Of a stretch of 64,000 bases of DNA, positions 19,356-29,920 are shown piece after piece. Both the position numbers and the translations under genes were made by a program. Location of the stretch: assembly GCA_943330705.2 (NCBI GenBank), contig CALQIT020000001.1:119702-183701 (forward strand), read 5' to 3'. This DNA comes from Streptomyces griseus (GTDB taxonomy: Bacteria; Bdellovibrionota; Bdellovibrionia; Bdellovibrionales; Bdellovibrionaceae). The notes under the pieces were generated by a model. It did not search any database and was not told the origin of the DNA. It saw nothing but the letters and a program-made list of their open reading frames with translations. Each line of letters starts with the position of its first letter. Position 1 is the stretch's first letter.

Positions 19356-20402
19356 TTAAAACTCAAGCTTTAGACCGGCACCATAATTTAATCCCGTTTC
19401 TAGGTTGGGATCTAACGAGTCACCACTGGCACTATATTTAGATGCGAAGATGTCGAGAAATGTATTATTCAATCCGTGTTTTGCAAAAGATTCTTGCGAT
19501 AGTCCTGGCTCAAGGGAATTCAGCTGAAGTAAAATTCCGAAGGTCGTCGTATTTGAAAATTTAGTTGTGCCTGATTTTTTCGTTTCATTCGACTTTTCTT
19601 GATAATCAAATTTTGTCATCTGAAGGTTAAAGTAGGGTGCAATATAGGGTTCGGAGAACATGCTGTCTAAGATAAATCCTAAACCAAAGCCTTGCTTTGT
19701 AAGCATTAAGCTTCGGCTGACTCCGTCCTTTTCAACATTTAAGGTACCTTGTCCGCCGATAAACTCAGCAGTTAATCCGCCCGCAATGAAGTTGAATTTC
19801 GTACCAATACTTAACTGTGCAATTTGTAATTGTTTTCCAGAAAAGGCCCCACTGTAGGCTTCGGCATCTATCAAACTTTTAAACTTAGTTGGCCGAATTG
19901 GCTCAAAACTAAACGAATAGATTCCAGACCATCTGCCACGTCGAGCGATGTATGAAGTTCTATTTTCGGGCTGATAGTTAATCTCGATTGTATTGCTATC
20001 GTCACTATATTCAACTTCAACTAATCGATCTGTTTCTTTTTGTTTATTTTCTTCGCTGTCGGTATAGCTATCTTTATCTGCATTCAATTCTGGATTTATT
20101 TCTACTTTTTCTTCTGCTTCTACTTCATTTTCTATTTCCGAATTTTCACTTCCAACGGCATGTTCGTTTTCGACCTCTGGCGTGATGGGGCTTGCTTGAA
20201 TTATGGGCGGCGCCTGACGATCCTCTTCTTTCATTTCTGATTCAAAAATAGAATCGGGAGTTTCAACTTTGTTACTATTCGTGGTCTTTTTTTCCATCCC
20301 TTGTTGGTTATCTTGAGCCAAAAGAATTTCGGTACGCAGTAGCGTCGTCAAGAAGACCATAAGTAAGATGAAAAGATTTAATGAAGGTCGTTTGGCCTGC
20401 AA
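19356..20402 (-). CDS. Exported protein with acidic linker and beta-rich, outer-membrane-like domain
   Basis: I do not recognise a named family. The product (about 348 residues) starts with a signal peptide (hydrophobic run LNLFILLMVFLTTLL, cleavage probably near LLAQ). A long Glu-rich, low-complexity segment follows (about residues 30-150). The C-terminal half has alternating hydrophobic and polar strands and ends YGAGLKLEF, with the terminal Phe typical of outer-membrane beta barrels. I favour a TTG at 20402 with GGGGA upstream; a TTG at 20414 is also in frame. An eight- to ten-strand barrel with a periplasmic acidic spacer is inference. Confidence 0.6.
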   Translation of the reverse strand: MQAKRPSLNLFILLMVFLTTLLRTEILLAQDNQQGMEKKTTNSNKVETPDSIFESEMKEEDRQAPPIIQASPITPEVENEHAVGSENSEIENEVEAEEKVEINPELNADKDSYTDSEENKQKETDRLVEVEYSDDSNTIEINYQPENRTSYIARRGRWSGIYSFSFEPIRPTKFKSLIDAEAYSGAFSGKQLQIAQLSIGTKFNFIAGGLTAEFIGGQGTLNVEKDGVSRSLMLTKQGFGLGFILDSMFSEPYIAPYFNLQMTKFDYQEKSNETKKSGTTKFSNTTTFGILLQLNSLEPGLSQESFAKHGLNNTFLDIFASKYSASGDSLDPNLETGLNYGAGLKLEF

Positions 20403-20550
20403 ATGGTTCCCCAATCGAACTTCATATATTGTATAAGCATCCTTCGAAAGATGCTCGTGACACAGTTAAAACTATACTAAAATCAAGGGAAACCCCTTAC
20501 AAAGGGATGGCAGACGAAAGCCTAGATAGGTTTTTTATTTCTTAACGGTA

Positions 20551-20955
20551 TTAATGACCTTCGACAAGATTAACTTCCGCTTTCAAGCGAGATATTTCAT
20601 GATTTGTCTTGGTCCACTCTGGGTCAGTCAAAGACTCAACCAGCAAGCGCTTTTCATTTGCTTTCAAATGATCCTTCACTGTTTGCAGATCAATCTCTTC
20701 CTTTTCAACAGCACCTTCAGCAAGAACATTTACGCCAGAGCTAAAAACTTGGCAATATCCCCAACTCACAGCAATTTTTTTTGAATCGCCGCCCTTGAGT
20801 CTGTATTTTACAATTCCAGCTTCCAAGGTTGAAAAAAGTGGAGCATGACCCGGGAAAATTGTAAGTTCCCCACGGAAAGCGGGAAGAGATATTTCTTCGA
20901 TCTCCTGCTCCCACACAATTTTTTTATCTGGTGTAACCAAATTTAACTTGAACAT
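20551..20955 (-). CDS. atpC: ATP synthase epsilon subunit
   Basis: AtpC (134 residues) is the central-stalk subunit that regulates F1. The N-terminal beta sandwich includes FPGHAPLFSTLEAGIVKYR, the family hallmark, and the C-terminal part is the two-helix regulatory hairpin. It is the last gene of the F1 operon and starts two bases after the atpD stop. Confidence 0.94.
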   Translation of the reverse strand: MFKLNLVTPDKKIVWEQEIEEISLPAFRGELTIFPGHAPLFSTLEAGIVKYRLKGGDSKKIAVSWGYCQVFSSGVNVLAEGAVEKEEIDLQTVKDHLKANEKRLLVESLTDPEWTKTNHEISRLKAEVNLVEGH

Positions 20956-20957
20956 AT

Positions 20958-22370
<1,413 letters not shown>

Positions 22371-22384
22371 CTATTTTCCGTAGC

Positions 22385-23266
22385 TTATTTTAGTGCTTCA
22401 GCGCCACTAACGATTTCAATAAGTTCAGTAGTAATTTTTTCTTGTCTTAATTTATTATAAGTCAGGGTCAAGCGCCCTAGAACTTCGCGTGCATTATTCG
22501 TGGCATTTTCCATAGAATTCATTCGTGCCCCATGTTCAGCAGCAACACTTTCAGACATGCACCGATAAACTTGGATACTAAAATGTTTCACGAGCATCTG
22601 ATCAATAATTTGTTCTGGTTTTGGTTCATAAATCATATCGACAGAAAAATGAGAATTTTTCACATCACTTAAATACGTTTGCTTACTAATATCGACAGGT
22701 AGCAAAGTTTCGGCAACTGGCCGTTGGGAAATGGCAGACTTAAATTCGTTGTAGATCAAACGAATCTCATCATATTCGCCGGATAGATATAAACGCATAA
22801 TTTTTTCAGCCATTCCAGAAGCTAAAGCGTATGATACTTCTTTATCCAGTCGAGTTTGAGTTTCAATTGCCTTAAACCCTCGGCGGGCAAAATAGTCAGC
22901 GCCTCTTTTGCCGATAAACATGAAATCTAATTTTTGAAGGATTTCCTTATTATCTTTAATATAATTTTCAGCAAAGCGACAAATTTGTGTATTGAAAGCA
23001 CCACACAATCCACGGTCCGACGTTAACACCACCAATAAAACTTTTTTAATGTCTGCCTTGGGCTCCATTAATGGATGCGACACTCTTTGGGTCACCGCTA
23101 TGTCAGCTATGACTTTTAAAAGCGTGGTGGCATAGGGACGCATATTCACAATTTGTTGTTGTGCTTTTCGTAGTTTTGCCGCCGACACCATCTTCATTGC
23201 TTTGGTGATCTGTTGCGTATTTTTTGTAGAGTCTATCCGTACCCGGATGTCCTTTAAGTTTGGCAT
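22385..23266 (-). CDS. atpG: ATP synthase gamma subunit
   Basis: AtpG (293 residues) is the rotor shaft of F1. The N-terminal helix (LKDIRVRIDSTKNTQQITKA) and the C-terminal helix (ARMNSMENATNNAREVL) are the conserved rotor coiled coil. The gene lies 16 bases downstream of atpA, with GGGGAA before the ATG. Confidence 0.95.
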   Translation of the reverse strand: MPNLKDIRVRIDSTKNTQQITKAMKMVSAAKLRKAQQQIVNMRPYATTLLKVIADIAVTQRVSHPLMEPKADIKKVLLVVLTSDRGLCGAFNTQICRFAENYIKDNKEILQKLDFMFIGKRGADYFARRGFKAIETQTRLDKEVSYALASGMAEKIMRLYLSGEYDEIRLIYNEFKSAISQRPVAETLLPVDISKQTYLSDVKNSHFSVDMIYEPKPEQIIDQMLVKHFSIQVYRCMSESVAAEHGARMNSMENATNNAREVLGRLTLTYNKLRQEKITTELIEIVSGAEALK

Positions 23267-23282
23267 ATTCTCATTCCCCTAG

Positions 23283-24803
23283 CTATTTGCTGGGCTGAAA
23301 AATCGCCTTAAACTCATTCAAAGCCGCTAGCAGCTGTGTTTTTGTTTCAGGAGAAATTGTTTTTTGCTCTACAATGTTTTTTAAAATAAATCCGTGTTTA
23401 TTGCGCAAAAATTCAATCAGTTCTTTTTCATAGCGTCGAACGTCAGCTTCCGGATTTCCATCAAGAAATCCATTGGTCGCAGCAAAAATTGCAACCACTT
23501 GCTCTTCAACTTTAACTGGAGCGTATTGCGGCTGTTTAAGTAGTTCTACTAGTCTTCGTCCTCGTGCTAATTGCTGTTGTGAAGCTTTATCCAAGTCCGA
23601 CGCAAAGGCAGCAAAAGCCTCTAGTGCGCGAAATTGAGCAAGCTCGAGTTTGATTGTTCCTGCAACCGACTTCATGGCTTTAATTTGCGCATTTCCACCA
23701 ACCCGAGAAACTGATTTACCAACAGATATTGCGGGGCGAATTCCTTTATAAAATAAATCCGCTTCTAAGAAAATCTGACCATCCGTAATAGAAATAACAT
23801 TGGTTGGAATATAGGCTGAGATATCTCCACCTTGAGTCTCGATAATTGGCAGTGCCGTTAAAGAGCCACCACCTTTTTCGGCACTTAATTTTGCCGCACG
23901 CTCGAGTAAGCGAGAATGAATGTAGAAAACATCGCCGGGATAAGCTTCACGACCCGGTGGACGACGAAGAAGCAAAGACATTTGGCGATAAGCTTGGGCT
24001 TGTTTTGTTAAATCATCATAGATAATTAGCGCATGTCGGCCTGTATCCCGGAAGTATTCCGCCATCGCGCAACCTGTGTAGGGGGCAAGAAACTGTAAGG
24101 GTGCAGGATCTGAAGCTCCGGCAGAAATTATTGTTGTATATTCCAGGGCGCCAGCTTGCCGTAGTTTTTCAACGACGACCGCAACTGTTGATTGCTTTTG
24201 TCCGATGGCGACATAGAAACACTGAACGTTTTGGCCCTTTTGATTAATGATCGTATCTATTGCAATAGTCGTTTTACCAGTTTGGCGATCACCGATAATT
24301 AACTCTCGTTGCCCGCGACCGATTGGTACCATGGCATCAATTGCCTTGATGCCTGTCTGCATCGGTTCTTCAACTGGATGCCGATAGACAATACCTGGAG
24401 CTTTTAGCTCTACAATTCTTTTTTCTGTTGTATTAATTGGTCCCAATCCATCAATTGGAGCGCCAAGAGCATTTACTACTCTTCCCAAAAGTGCTTCACC
24501 AACTGGAACTTGAACGATTTGTTTCGTTCTTTTAACGGTATCGCCTTCTTTAATTTTGAAATCTTCGCCGAAAATAACGACACCCACAAAATTGGATTCA
24601 AGATTCAATACCATGCCAAAAATTTCACCTGGAAATTCCACAAGCTCGCCTGCCATGACGTTATCTAGTCCATAAACACGAGCGACCCCGTCACCAATCG
24701 CCAAAACGCTGCCAGTTTCACTGACATCAATTTTCTTTTGGAATTGATTAATTTGTTCCTTTAATACTCTGCTGATTTCATCTGCACGGATTGTTGTTTC
24801 CAT
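23283..24803 (-). CDS. atpA: ATP synthase alpha subunit
   Basis: AtpA (506 residues) is the non-catalytic nucleotide-binding subunit of F1. The P-loop GDRQTGKT lies at residues 171-178 and the signature [14 protein letters not shown] is present. Length matches the family. It follows atpH after two bases. Confidence 0.96.
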   Translation of the reverse strand: METTIRADEISRVLKEQINQFQKKIDVSETGSVLAIGDGVARVYGLDNVMAGELVEFPGEIFGMVLNLESNFVGVVIFGEDFKIKEGDTVKRTKQIVQVPVGEALLGRVVNALGAPIDGLGPINTTEKRIVELKAPGIVYRHPVEEPMQTGIKAIDAMVPIGRGQRELIIGDRQTGKTTIAIDTIINQKGQNVQCFYVAIGQKQSTVAVVVEKLRQAGALEYTTIISAGASDPAPLQFLAPYTGCAMAEYFRDTGRHALIIYDDLTKQAQAYRQMSLLLRRPPGREAYPGDVFYIHSRLLERAAKLSAEKGGGSLTALPIIETQGGDISAYIPTNVISITDGQIFLEADLFYKGIRPAISVGKSVSRVGGNAQIKAMKSVAGTIKLELAQFRALEAFAAFASDLDKASQQQLARGRRLVELLKQPQYAPVKVEEQVVAIFAATNGFLDGNPEADVRRYEKELIEFLRNKHGFILKNIVEQKTISPETKTQLLAALNEFKAIFQPSK

Positions 24804-24805
24804 TT

Positions 24806-25351
24806 TTAGTTGGCTCTCCTCTTTAAATCTTCGCCCAAGCGGATTAAGTGTGAATCTAAACTATCATCGAAGGTCCAGCCGCCCACCTGAGCAACCATTC
24901 CGCCTAAAAGTTTTGCATCCTCGGTAAAGGACAAAATAACTTTCTTTTTTGTAACTTTAGTTACCGTTTCTTCTATTTTTTTTCTGGATTCTGCAGATAA
25001 GGCGGCTGCTGAACGGACAAGTCCGCGCACAACCCCGTTTCCTTCGTCTGTTATTTCTTCAAAACCTTTAGCTATCTCTGTAAGAAGATTTAATCTGCTA
25101 TTTTCGGCAAGCAATAATACAAAGTGAGCCAATTCAGGTGACACCTTAGCGGTCAGGGAGTTTTTCAATACTGTAATTTTCTCGTTCGAAGGGACAACTG
25201 GTGACTTAATAAATTCAGCAATCGACTTATCGCTTGCTATGGCCTGCTCTAGCATTTTAAGTTCAGACAAGACTAATTCTGCTGTTTTATTTTCTTTGGC
25301 TGAATCATAAAGCGCCCTTGAATAACGTCGTGATACTTCACTGATTCTCAT
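24806..25351 (-). CDS. atpH: ATP synthase delta subunit
   Basis: AtpH (181 residues) links the peripheral stalk to the top of F1. The N-terminal helical domain ([15 protein letters not shown]) and the C-terminal segment [22 protein letters not shown] are typical. Its ATG overlaps the atpF stop by four bases (ATGA), which indicates translational coupling to the b subunit it binds. Confidence 0.93.
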   Translation of the reverse strand: MRISEVSRRYSRALYDSAKENKTAELVLSELKMLEQAIASDKSIAEFIKSPVVPSNEKITVLKNSLTAKVSPELAHFVLLLAENSRLNLLTEIAKGFEEITDEGNGVVRGLVRSAAALSAESRKKIEETVTKVTKKKVILSFTEDAKLLGGMVAQVGGWTFDDSLDSHLIRLGEDLKRRAN

Positions 25352-25917
25352 GGTTGGACCGCCTCAATGTTGTCGATGAAATCACCTTGAAGACGCTGAT
25401 GATCAGCACTACTGACTTTGGCTGCCAGATTATTTCTGGAGTTTTCAACAGACTCTTGCAGTAGTTGCTGTCGTAAACTATTTTTGGCTTTTTCAATTTC
25501 GAGTTTTGCAGCGGCTTCGGCTTCTTTTTGTATGCGCCTTGAAAGAGCTTCAGCTTCGGCCAATAAAGCTTTGCGGATATCTGCGGCCTCTGCCTTTGCC
25601 CGCGCAATACTTTCATCCGCTGTACTTTCTAACTTTGTTAGGCGGATCTTTATTTCCATTTGCGTATGCTCTGCTGTTTTGCGAACTGACGCGGATTTTT
25701 CAGAGGCTGCTATAAAAGAATCTTTTTTTCCCTTAAAGAACGCAGTAATTGGTTTTCTTCCAAAATAGATTAGGCCAGCCAATAGCATTGTAACGTTAAT
25801 CGTTTGATAAAATACCGTAGTCCATGGAATCAAATCCTCATGGTGCCCACTATCGCTATTTGCCAGCGCTAATGCGCAGGTTCCATTTAAAACTATTAGA
25901 GTAAAAAAGTTTTTCAT
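25348..25917 (-). CDS. atpF: ATP synthase b subunit
   Basis: This 189-residue peripheral-stalk subunit begins with a possible cleavable signal (cleavage near ALALAN), then one transmembrane helix (about 32-52), then a long Ala/Glu/Lys-rich helix. The signal-like leader is unusual for b subunits but has parallels in bacteria with b/b' pairs. A second, different b-type gene lies just upstream, so the stalk is probably a b/b' heterodimer. Confidence 0.88.
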   Translation of the reverse strand: MKNFFTLIVLNGTCALALANSDSGHHEDLIPWTTVFYQTINVTMLLAGLIYFGRKPITAFFKGKKDSFIAASEKSASVRKTAEHTQMEIKIRLTKLESTADESIARAKAEAADIRKALLAEAEALSRRIQKEAEAAAKLEIEKAKNSLRQQLLQESVENSRNNLAAKVSSADHQRLQGDFIDNIEAVQP

Positions 25918-25924
25918 TGATGGC

Positions 25925-26359
25925 CTATTTCGCTAACATTTTTTGTGAGATGATTCCCGCCACGATTGAAACTTCATTTTTAATTTCTTTTGTAGCTACC
26001 ACAAGCTCTGCAATTACTTGTGCCCGCGCAAGTTCGATTTGTTTTGTTGATTCTGCTCGCGCCTTTAATAAAATGCTGTTGTATTCTTTATTCGCTTGAT
26101 CACGATGCTCATCAAATATCGTTTTAATTTCGCTGCTGATTTGGCGGGCTTTAGTTTCATACTGAGCTTTGAGTTCGTCGGATTGTTTAAGGATTTCAAC
26201 TGCCAGTTCTTCCCCACCTTTGGTTTGTTCTTCTCGCTTTTGCAAAGCCGCTAAATAGGGAACAAAAACTACATAAGATAGATAAACTATTGCAAACGCA
26301 AAGATGGCAAACTGAATCAATAAAGAGCCATTAAGTCCGAGGGCTTGCACTATCGCCAT
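25925..26359 (-). CDS. ATP synthase b' subunit
   Basis: The product has 144 residues from ATG 26359: an N-terminal transmembrane helix (LLIQFAIFAFAIVYLSYVVFVPYL begins near residue 13) and a long charged coiled coil. This is the layout of b/b' stalk subunits. The frame stays open up to 26431, but the extra residues are charged and unlike the family, so I take the internal ATG that places the membrane helix near the N-terminus. It is the first gene of the b'-b-delta-alpha-gamma-beta-epsilon operon. Confidence 0.85.
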   Translation of the reverse strand: MAIVQALGLNGSLLIQFAIFAFAIVYLSYVVFVPYLAALQKREEQTKGGEELAVEILKQSDELKAQYETKARQISSEIKTIFDEHRDQANKEYNSILLKARAESTKQIELARAQVIAELVVATKEIKNEVSIVAGIISQKMLAK

Positions 26360-26469
26360 GTCCGAGTTCCAACCTTCTTTTTTTGATTTTTTAACCCTTG
26401 GGACGTAACACCGGCTGAAATCTAAGGTCAAGATTTTTAAATCGAAGTCGACCTTATCCCTTTTTTTAT

Positions 26470-26829
26470 TTAGGCCTTTGGCATGTAGGATGCCCCCTCG
26501 AAAACCACACCTTCTTCGATTTTTAGACTCGGCGTGGTGACAGTTCCTCGAAATATTGCCGGAGGATGCATGATGACTCTTCTGCGGGCAAAAATATTTC
26601 CTTCAACGGTACCGCTGATAATGATGCTATCGGCCTCCACCTGAGCCTGAACTAAGGATCCCTCATTTACAACCAGGGTATCTTTGGTGAATATTTCACC
26701 CTTAAATTCACCGCCAATTTGTACGGTCCCTTCAAAGGTTAATTTGCCTTCAAACCTTGAGCCTCTGTCTAAAATTGCTGTTACTTGGCCGTGATTTGAA
26801 ATCAGTTCATCATTTATACTTTTTGGCAT
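26470..26829 (-). CDS. Bactofilin (polymer-forming cytoskeletal protein)
   Basis: This 119-residue protein is a short right-handed beta-helix of the bactofilin (DUF583) family, with turn-like repeats such as FEGTVQIGGEFKGEIF and ADSIIISGTVEGNIFARR. Bactofilins polymerise without nucleotide and often associate with the membrane. The start overlaps the parB end by 16 bases. In Myxococcus xanthus, bactofilins position the ParABS machinery; a similar role here is inference from the operon. The ribosome site GAGGAA is close to the ATG. Confidence 0.9.
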   Translation of the reverse strand: MPKSINDELISNHGQVTAILDRGSRFEGKLTFEGTVQIGGEFKGEIFTKDTLVVNEGSLVQAQVEADSIIISGTVEGNIFARRRVIMHPPAIFRGTVTTPSLKIEEGVVFEGASYMPKA

Positions 26830-27782
26830 CCGTTCCTCAGTTTTTCCACAATACTTGTCAGCTCTTCATCGGAATAGAATTGAATAGACAGCTTACCCTT
26901 TCCGGCTAGGTAATCAATTGTCACTTTTGTTCCGACAAGTCTTTGAACTTCTTCAGATAGGCTGTGAATAAGCCTATTTGTAACACCTTGATCTGCAGAC
27001 ATTTTAAGGTCGGGATTCTTTTGGTGTTGAGCTTCAGTAACTAATTTTTCAAGTTTACGAACACTTAAATTTTGCCTGATTACAATTTCGCTATATTCGA
27101 TCTGTCTTTCAACGTTCGGCAATGCAAGAAGGACCTTGGCGTGACCAACACTCAATTTCCCCTGGGCTACCATATCTTTAATTTTCAGTGGCAGACTAAG
27201 AATTCTGAGGGCGTTGGCGACCGTAGCCCTGTCTTTGCCAACTTTTTCCGCAATTTGCACCTGCGTTAGGGAAAACTCTACTGCGAGCCTTTGATAGGCT
27301 TCAGCCTCTTCAATTGCATTTAAGTCTTCTCGCTGCACATTTTCGATGATGGCAAGCTCTAGAGCTGTTCGATCATCATAGTCTTTAATGATAACAGGTA
27401 TTTCATGCAGGCCTGCCAGTTGACTTGCGCGCCATCTTCTTTCCCCGGCCACAATTTCAAAACCACCCGCTGGTGATTTGCGGACAATAATAGGTTGAAG
27501 TATACCATTTTGTTTAATCGAAAGAGATAACTCCTCGAGTTTGTCTTTTTCGAAATGACTGCGAGGTTGAAACTGGCTTGGTTTTATCTTATCTATTCCA
27601 ATTGTCCAAATGCGGGCTTCAGCAGGAGTTCGCTCCTCAGTTCGTACTGGCATTAATTCAATGGGTTTTGCTGCCGATATGGGCGTATTGCTAAACGCTT
27701 CACTATTTTGCCCAAGCAATGAACCAAGACCACGGCCCAAGGAAGATTTTTTGTTATTTATTTCTTTAGTTAAATTAGACAT
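26814..27782 (-). CDS. parB: Chromosome-partitioning protein ParB
   Basis: ParB (322 residues) binds parS and spreads on DNA as a CTP-dependent clamp. It has the CTPase motif GERRWRASQLAG, the nearby ENVQREDLN, a helix-turn-helix (TQVQIAEKVGKDRATVANALR) and a C-terminal dimerisation domain. The N-terminal tail contains the SSLGRGLGSLLG box, the usual ParA-contact region. The gene overlaps parA by eight bases and the bactofilin gene by sixteen. Two perfect parS sites lie about 0.9-1.4 kb upstream. Confidence 0.96.
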   Translation of the reverse strand: MSNLTKEINNKKSSLGRGLGSLLGQNSEAFSNTPISAAKPIELMPVRTEERTPAEARIWTIGIDKIKPSQFQPRSHFEKDKLEELSLSIKQNGILQPIIVRKSPAGGFEIVAGERRWRASQLAGLHEIPVIIKDYDDRTALELAIIENVQREDLNAIEEAEAYQRLAVEFSLTQVQIAEKVGKDRATVANALRILSLPLKIKDMVAQGKLSVGHAKVLLALPNVERQIEYSEIVIRQNLSVRKLEKLVTEAQHQKNPDLKMSADQGVTNRLIHSLSEEVQRLVGTKVTIDYLAGKGKLSIQFYSDEELTSIVEKLRNGCQKV

Positions 27783-28587
27783 TTAGTTCATTACCTATAT
27801 CTGAATTGTTTTTTATTTTTTGCATAGTTCTGTGGTCCAATTCCTGCGCCAATTCAGCGTATTTTGTGGCACCAATTGATTTTGCGTCATATTCAAAAAT
27901 GCTTAATCCATGACTTGGGGCTTCGCTTAGTCGCACATTTCTTGGAATTATCGCAGAGAATACTTTATCGCCGAAGTGTGTTTTTATCTCACTAACCACC
28001 TGGTGGCTGAGGTTGTTTCTAGTATCAAACATGGTTAAAACGATTCCCTCAATATGCAGATTTGAATTGAAGTTTTTCTTGATAATACCGGCGGTATTCA
28101 GCAGCTGACTTAAGCCCTCCAATGCGTAGTATTCACATTGCAAAGGGACCAAAAAGGAGTCAGCAGCTGTTAATGCGTTCAGTGTTAAAAGCCCTAATGA
28201 TGGCGGGCAATCAATGATTACGTAATCATATCTATGGGATATAGATTGAATAGCCGTCTTAAGTCTATATTCCCTATGTGGGATATCCACGAGTTCAATT
28301 TCGGCACCAACCAAGTCAGGAGTAGCAGAAACTACTTTTAAATTATCAATACGGGTATTCTGAATAGTCTCTGAGATAGATTTTTCGCCGATTAGAACAT
28401 GGTAAATATTTGCATCTTGCGTATCAAATCTTTTAAGTCCCAATCCACTGGAGGCGTTACCTTGAGGATCTAGATCAACTAAAAGTATTTTCCTTCCCAG
28501 GGAGGCTAACGCCGTAGAAAGATTTACGGATGTAGTTGTTTTTCCAACTCCACCTTTTTGATTCGCAATACATATTGTTTTCGCCAT
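27775..28587 (-). CDS. parA: Chromosome-partitioning ATPase ParA
   Basis: ParA (270 residues) is a Walker-type ATPase that binds the nucleoid and drives origin segregation with ParB. The deviant Walker A is KGGVGKTT (residues 11-18), followed by VDLDPQGNASSGLG and the Walker B-like VIIDCPPSLG. GGAGAA precedes the ATG. It lies directly downstream of the rsmG side of the origin block and diverges from a lipoprotein gene flanked by parS. Confidence 0.96.
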   Translation of the reverse strand: MAKTICIANQKGGVGKTTTSVNLSTALASLGRKILLVDLDPQGNASSGLGLKRFDTQDANIYHVLIGEKSISETIQNTRIDNLKVVSATPDLVGAEIELVDIPHREYRLKTAIQSISHRYDYVIIDCPPSLGLLTLNALTAADSFLVPLQCEYYALEGLSQLLNTAGIIKKNFNSNLHIEGIVLTMFDTRNNLSHQVVSEIKTHFGDKVFSAIIPRNVRLSEAPSHGLSIFEYDAKSIGATKYAELAQELDHRTMQKIKNNSDIGNELNV

Positions 28588-28658
28588 TAATTATTCTCCG
28601 ATATTTAAAAGTTCGGCGATTTTTCGTAAACATTCAAGAATTATTCTGGATTATCCGA

Positions 28659-28674
28659 TGTTCCACGTGGAACA
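28659..28674. promoter_or_regulatory. parS: parS site 1
   Basis: The 16-base perfect palindrome TGTTCCACGTGGAACA matches the bacterial parS consensus (TGTTnCACGTGnAACA). It lies 72 bases upstream of parA. Its last A is also the first base of the ATG of the next gene, so GTGGAAC inside the site would have to serve as that gene's ribosome site. Confidence 0.93.
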
Positions 28675-29201
28675 TGTTGAATAAACTGATTGCCGGAATG
28701 GCTATATTACTAATTGTAGCAGGATGCGATAAGCCGAATCCAAATCCAGAGCTATCTGATCCAATATATATGGATATTCAGAAACAACTAAGGGCTAGCC
28801 AAGCTCAATTAACAGCAGAAACAAAGACATTACAGGAAGCAAAATCGGAGCTTCTGAGGGTCGTACCTCAGACTGGTCAGATAAAATTCGCACAAAAAAG
28901 AGTTTATGATGCTCAGGCATACCTACTGAAGACACAACAACAGGTGCAATACTTTGAAATCAGGTTAAAAAGTAGGTTTGATTATTCAAGAACTTCATAT
29001 CACAAGGCATATCAGAAAAAGAAGGAATGGCCGGATCCAGGCGAATACAAAGACTACAAAACACAGCTTAGACTAGACGCTGCTCCAAAACAATGGAGCG
29101 TAAAACAGAGAATGATAGATGCCGGTCTGCCGGCCGGAATAAAAAATCCTGCTAAAAAAGGGCCTGAAGATGGAAAAACTGAGGCGCCTCCATCTCATTA
29201 A
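28674..29201 (+). CDS. Small lipoprotein bracketed by two parS sites
   Basis: The product has 175 residues and no family I can name. The signal (MLNKLIAGMAILLIVAGC) ends in lipobox VAGC with Cys18. Asp at +2 would retain it in the inner membrane under the E. coli Lol rule. Residues about 30-105 are Gln/Ala/Lys-rich and helical, probably coiled coil. The C-terminal third is basic and ends in a Pro/Lys-rich tail. The frame stays open further upstream, but only this ATG gives a signal peptide. The start codon overlaps the last base of parS 1 and the stop codon abuts parS 2. A link to origin anchoring is speculation from position. Confidence 0.75.
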   Translation: MLNKLIAGMAILLIVAGCDKPNPNPELSDPIYMDIQKQLRASQAQLTAETKTLQEAKSELLRVVPQTGQIKFAQKRVYDAQAYLLKTQQQVQYFEIRLKSRFDYSRTSYHKAYQKKKEWPDPGEYKDYKTQLRLDAAPKQWSVKQRMIDAGLPAGIKNPAKKGPEDGKTEAPPSH

Positions 29202-29217
29202 TGTTCCACGTGGAACA
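29202..29217. promoter_or_regulatory. parS: parS site 2
   Basis: This is an identical copy of TGTTCCACGTGGAACA. It begins on the base right after the TAA of the lipoprotein gene and lies 36 bases from the 3' end of rsmG. With site 1 it forms a parS pair 543 bases apart. Confidence 0.93.
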
Positions 29218-29253
29218 GTCCAATGCTATACTGACTATGAAATAACTGATGAA

Positions 29254-29920
29254 TTAATTCTTAATCTTGACGGTTTTAACCACTGCAAACTTCTCTGAAC
29301 CAACAGGAAGAGAATAGGTGCTTACAAGCTCAGGTCGCCAAAAAGAGCACAACTGAATAGGAATTGAACCAACTTCAGAGGCCCATTCTTCCCCTTTTAG
29401 ATGAAAACAGGTCCCACCAATAGCCATTTGATTTCTGAGCGTCATAATTGACTTCGAAATGGATAATGGGCCCCGCAATATCATAAACTCAACACTCGTT
29501 GCGGGAATTTCTTCAATTCGTTGAAATTGAAAAAAAATTCTTAATTCCCATCATTTCAGAGGCATTTTCAACAAACTTTTTCTTCTTATCTTCAGACTCG
29601 ACAAAATAGATCTTAGCAGAGGGATTAAGAAGCGCATAAATCAAAGCCGGAAAACCATTTCCAGATCCAACATCATAAATAGTAGCAGCCCCAGCCACTT
29701 TTGAAACAATACGACTAGCCAATAAGCAATCCGCAAAATGGACTAGATCCGAATTGGCCATAGCCTTCACGTTAATTAGGTTCGTCACCATATTCGCGGC
29801 AAGAAGTTGGCTATAAAAAATTTTAAGCTTCTGCAAAACATCTTTGCCTAGTTCGGGAAACCAGTCCCCAATTCGCCATAAAAACTGTTTAGAATCAGAC
29901 CCTGTTTTCGCGTAATTCAT
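29254..29920 (-). pseudogene. rsmG: 16S rRNA m7G527 methyltransferase RsmG, frame broken at T8
   Basis: RsmG (GidB) methylates G527 of 16S rRNA. The 5' frame (29513-29920, 135 residues) carries the SAM site DVGSGNGFPALIYALLNP and stops shortly after. The 3' frame (to 29254) carries the C-terminal half (LRGPLSISKSI, FHLKGEEW). The switch lies at eight consecutive Ts on the coding strand (29530-29537). With seven Ts the frame would read on through RIEEIPATSVEFMILRGPLS and give about 221 residues, normal for RsmG. It is therefore a recent pseudogene, a sequencing error in a homopolymer, or a slippage-expressed gene. The start overlaps the mnmG end by 26 bases. Confidence 0.8.

Noticed and set aside
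20461..20535. Terminator-like AAGGG/CCCTT repeats after atpC
   Set aside because: The stems are only five pairs, compete with each other and lack a good T run, so I did not list a terminator.
28536..28673. Upstream extension of the parS-flanked lipoprotein gene
   Set aside because: The added residues run antisense to parA and through parS 1 and would destroy the N-terminal lipoprotein signal.
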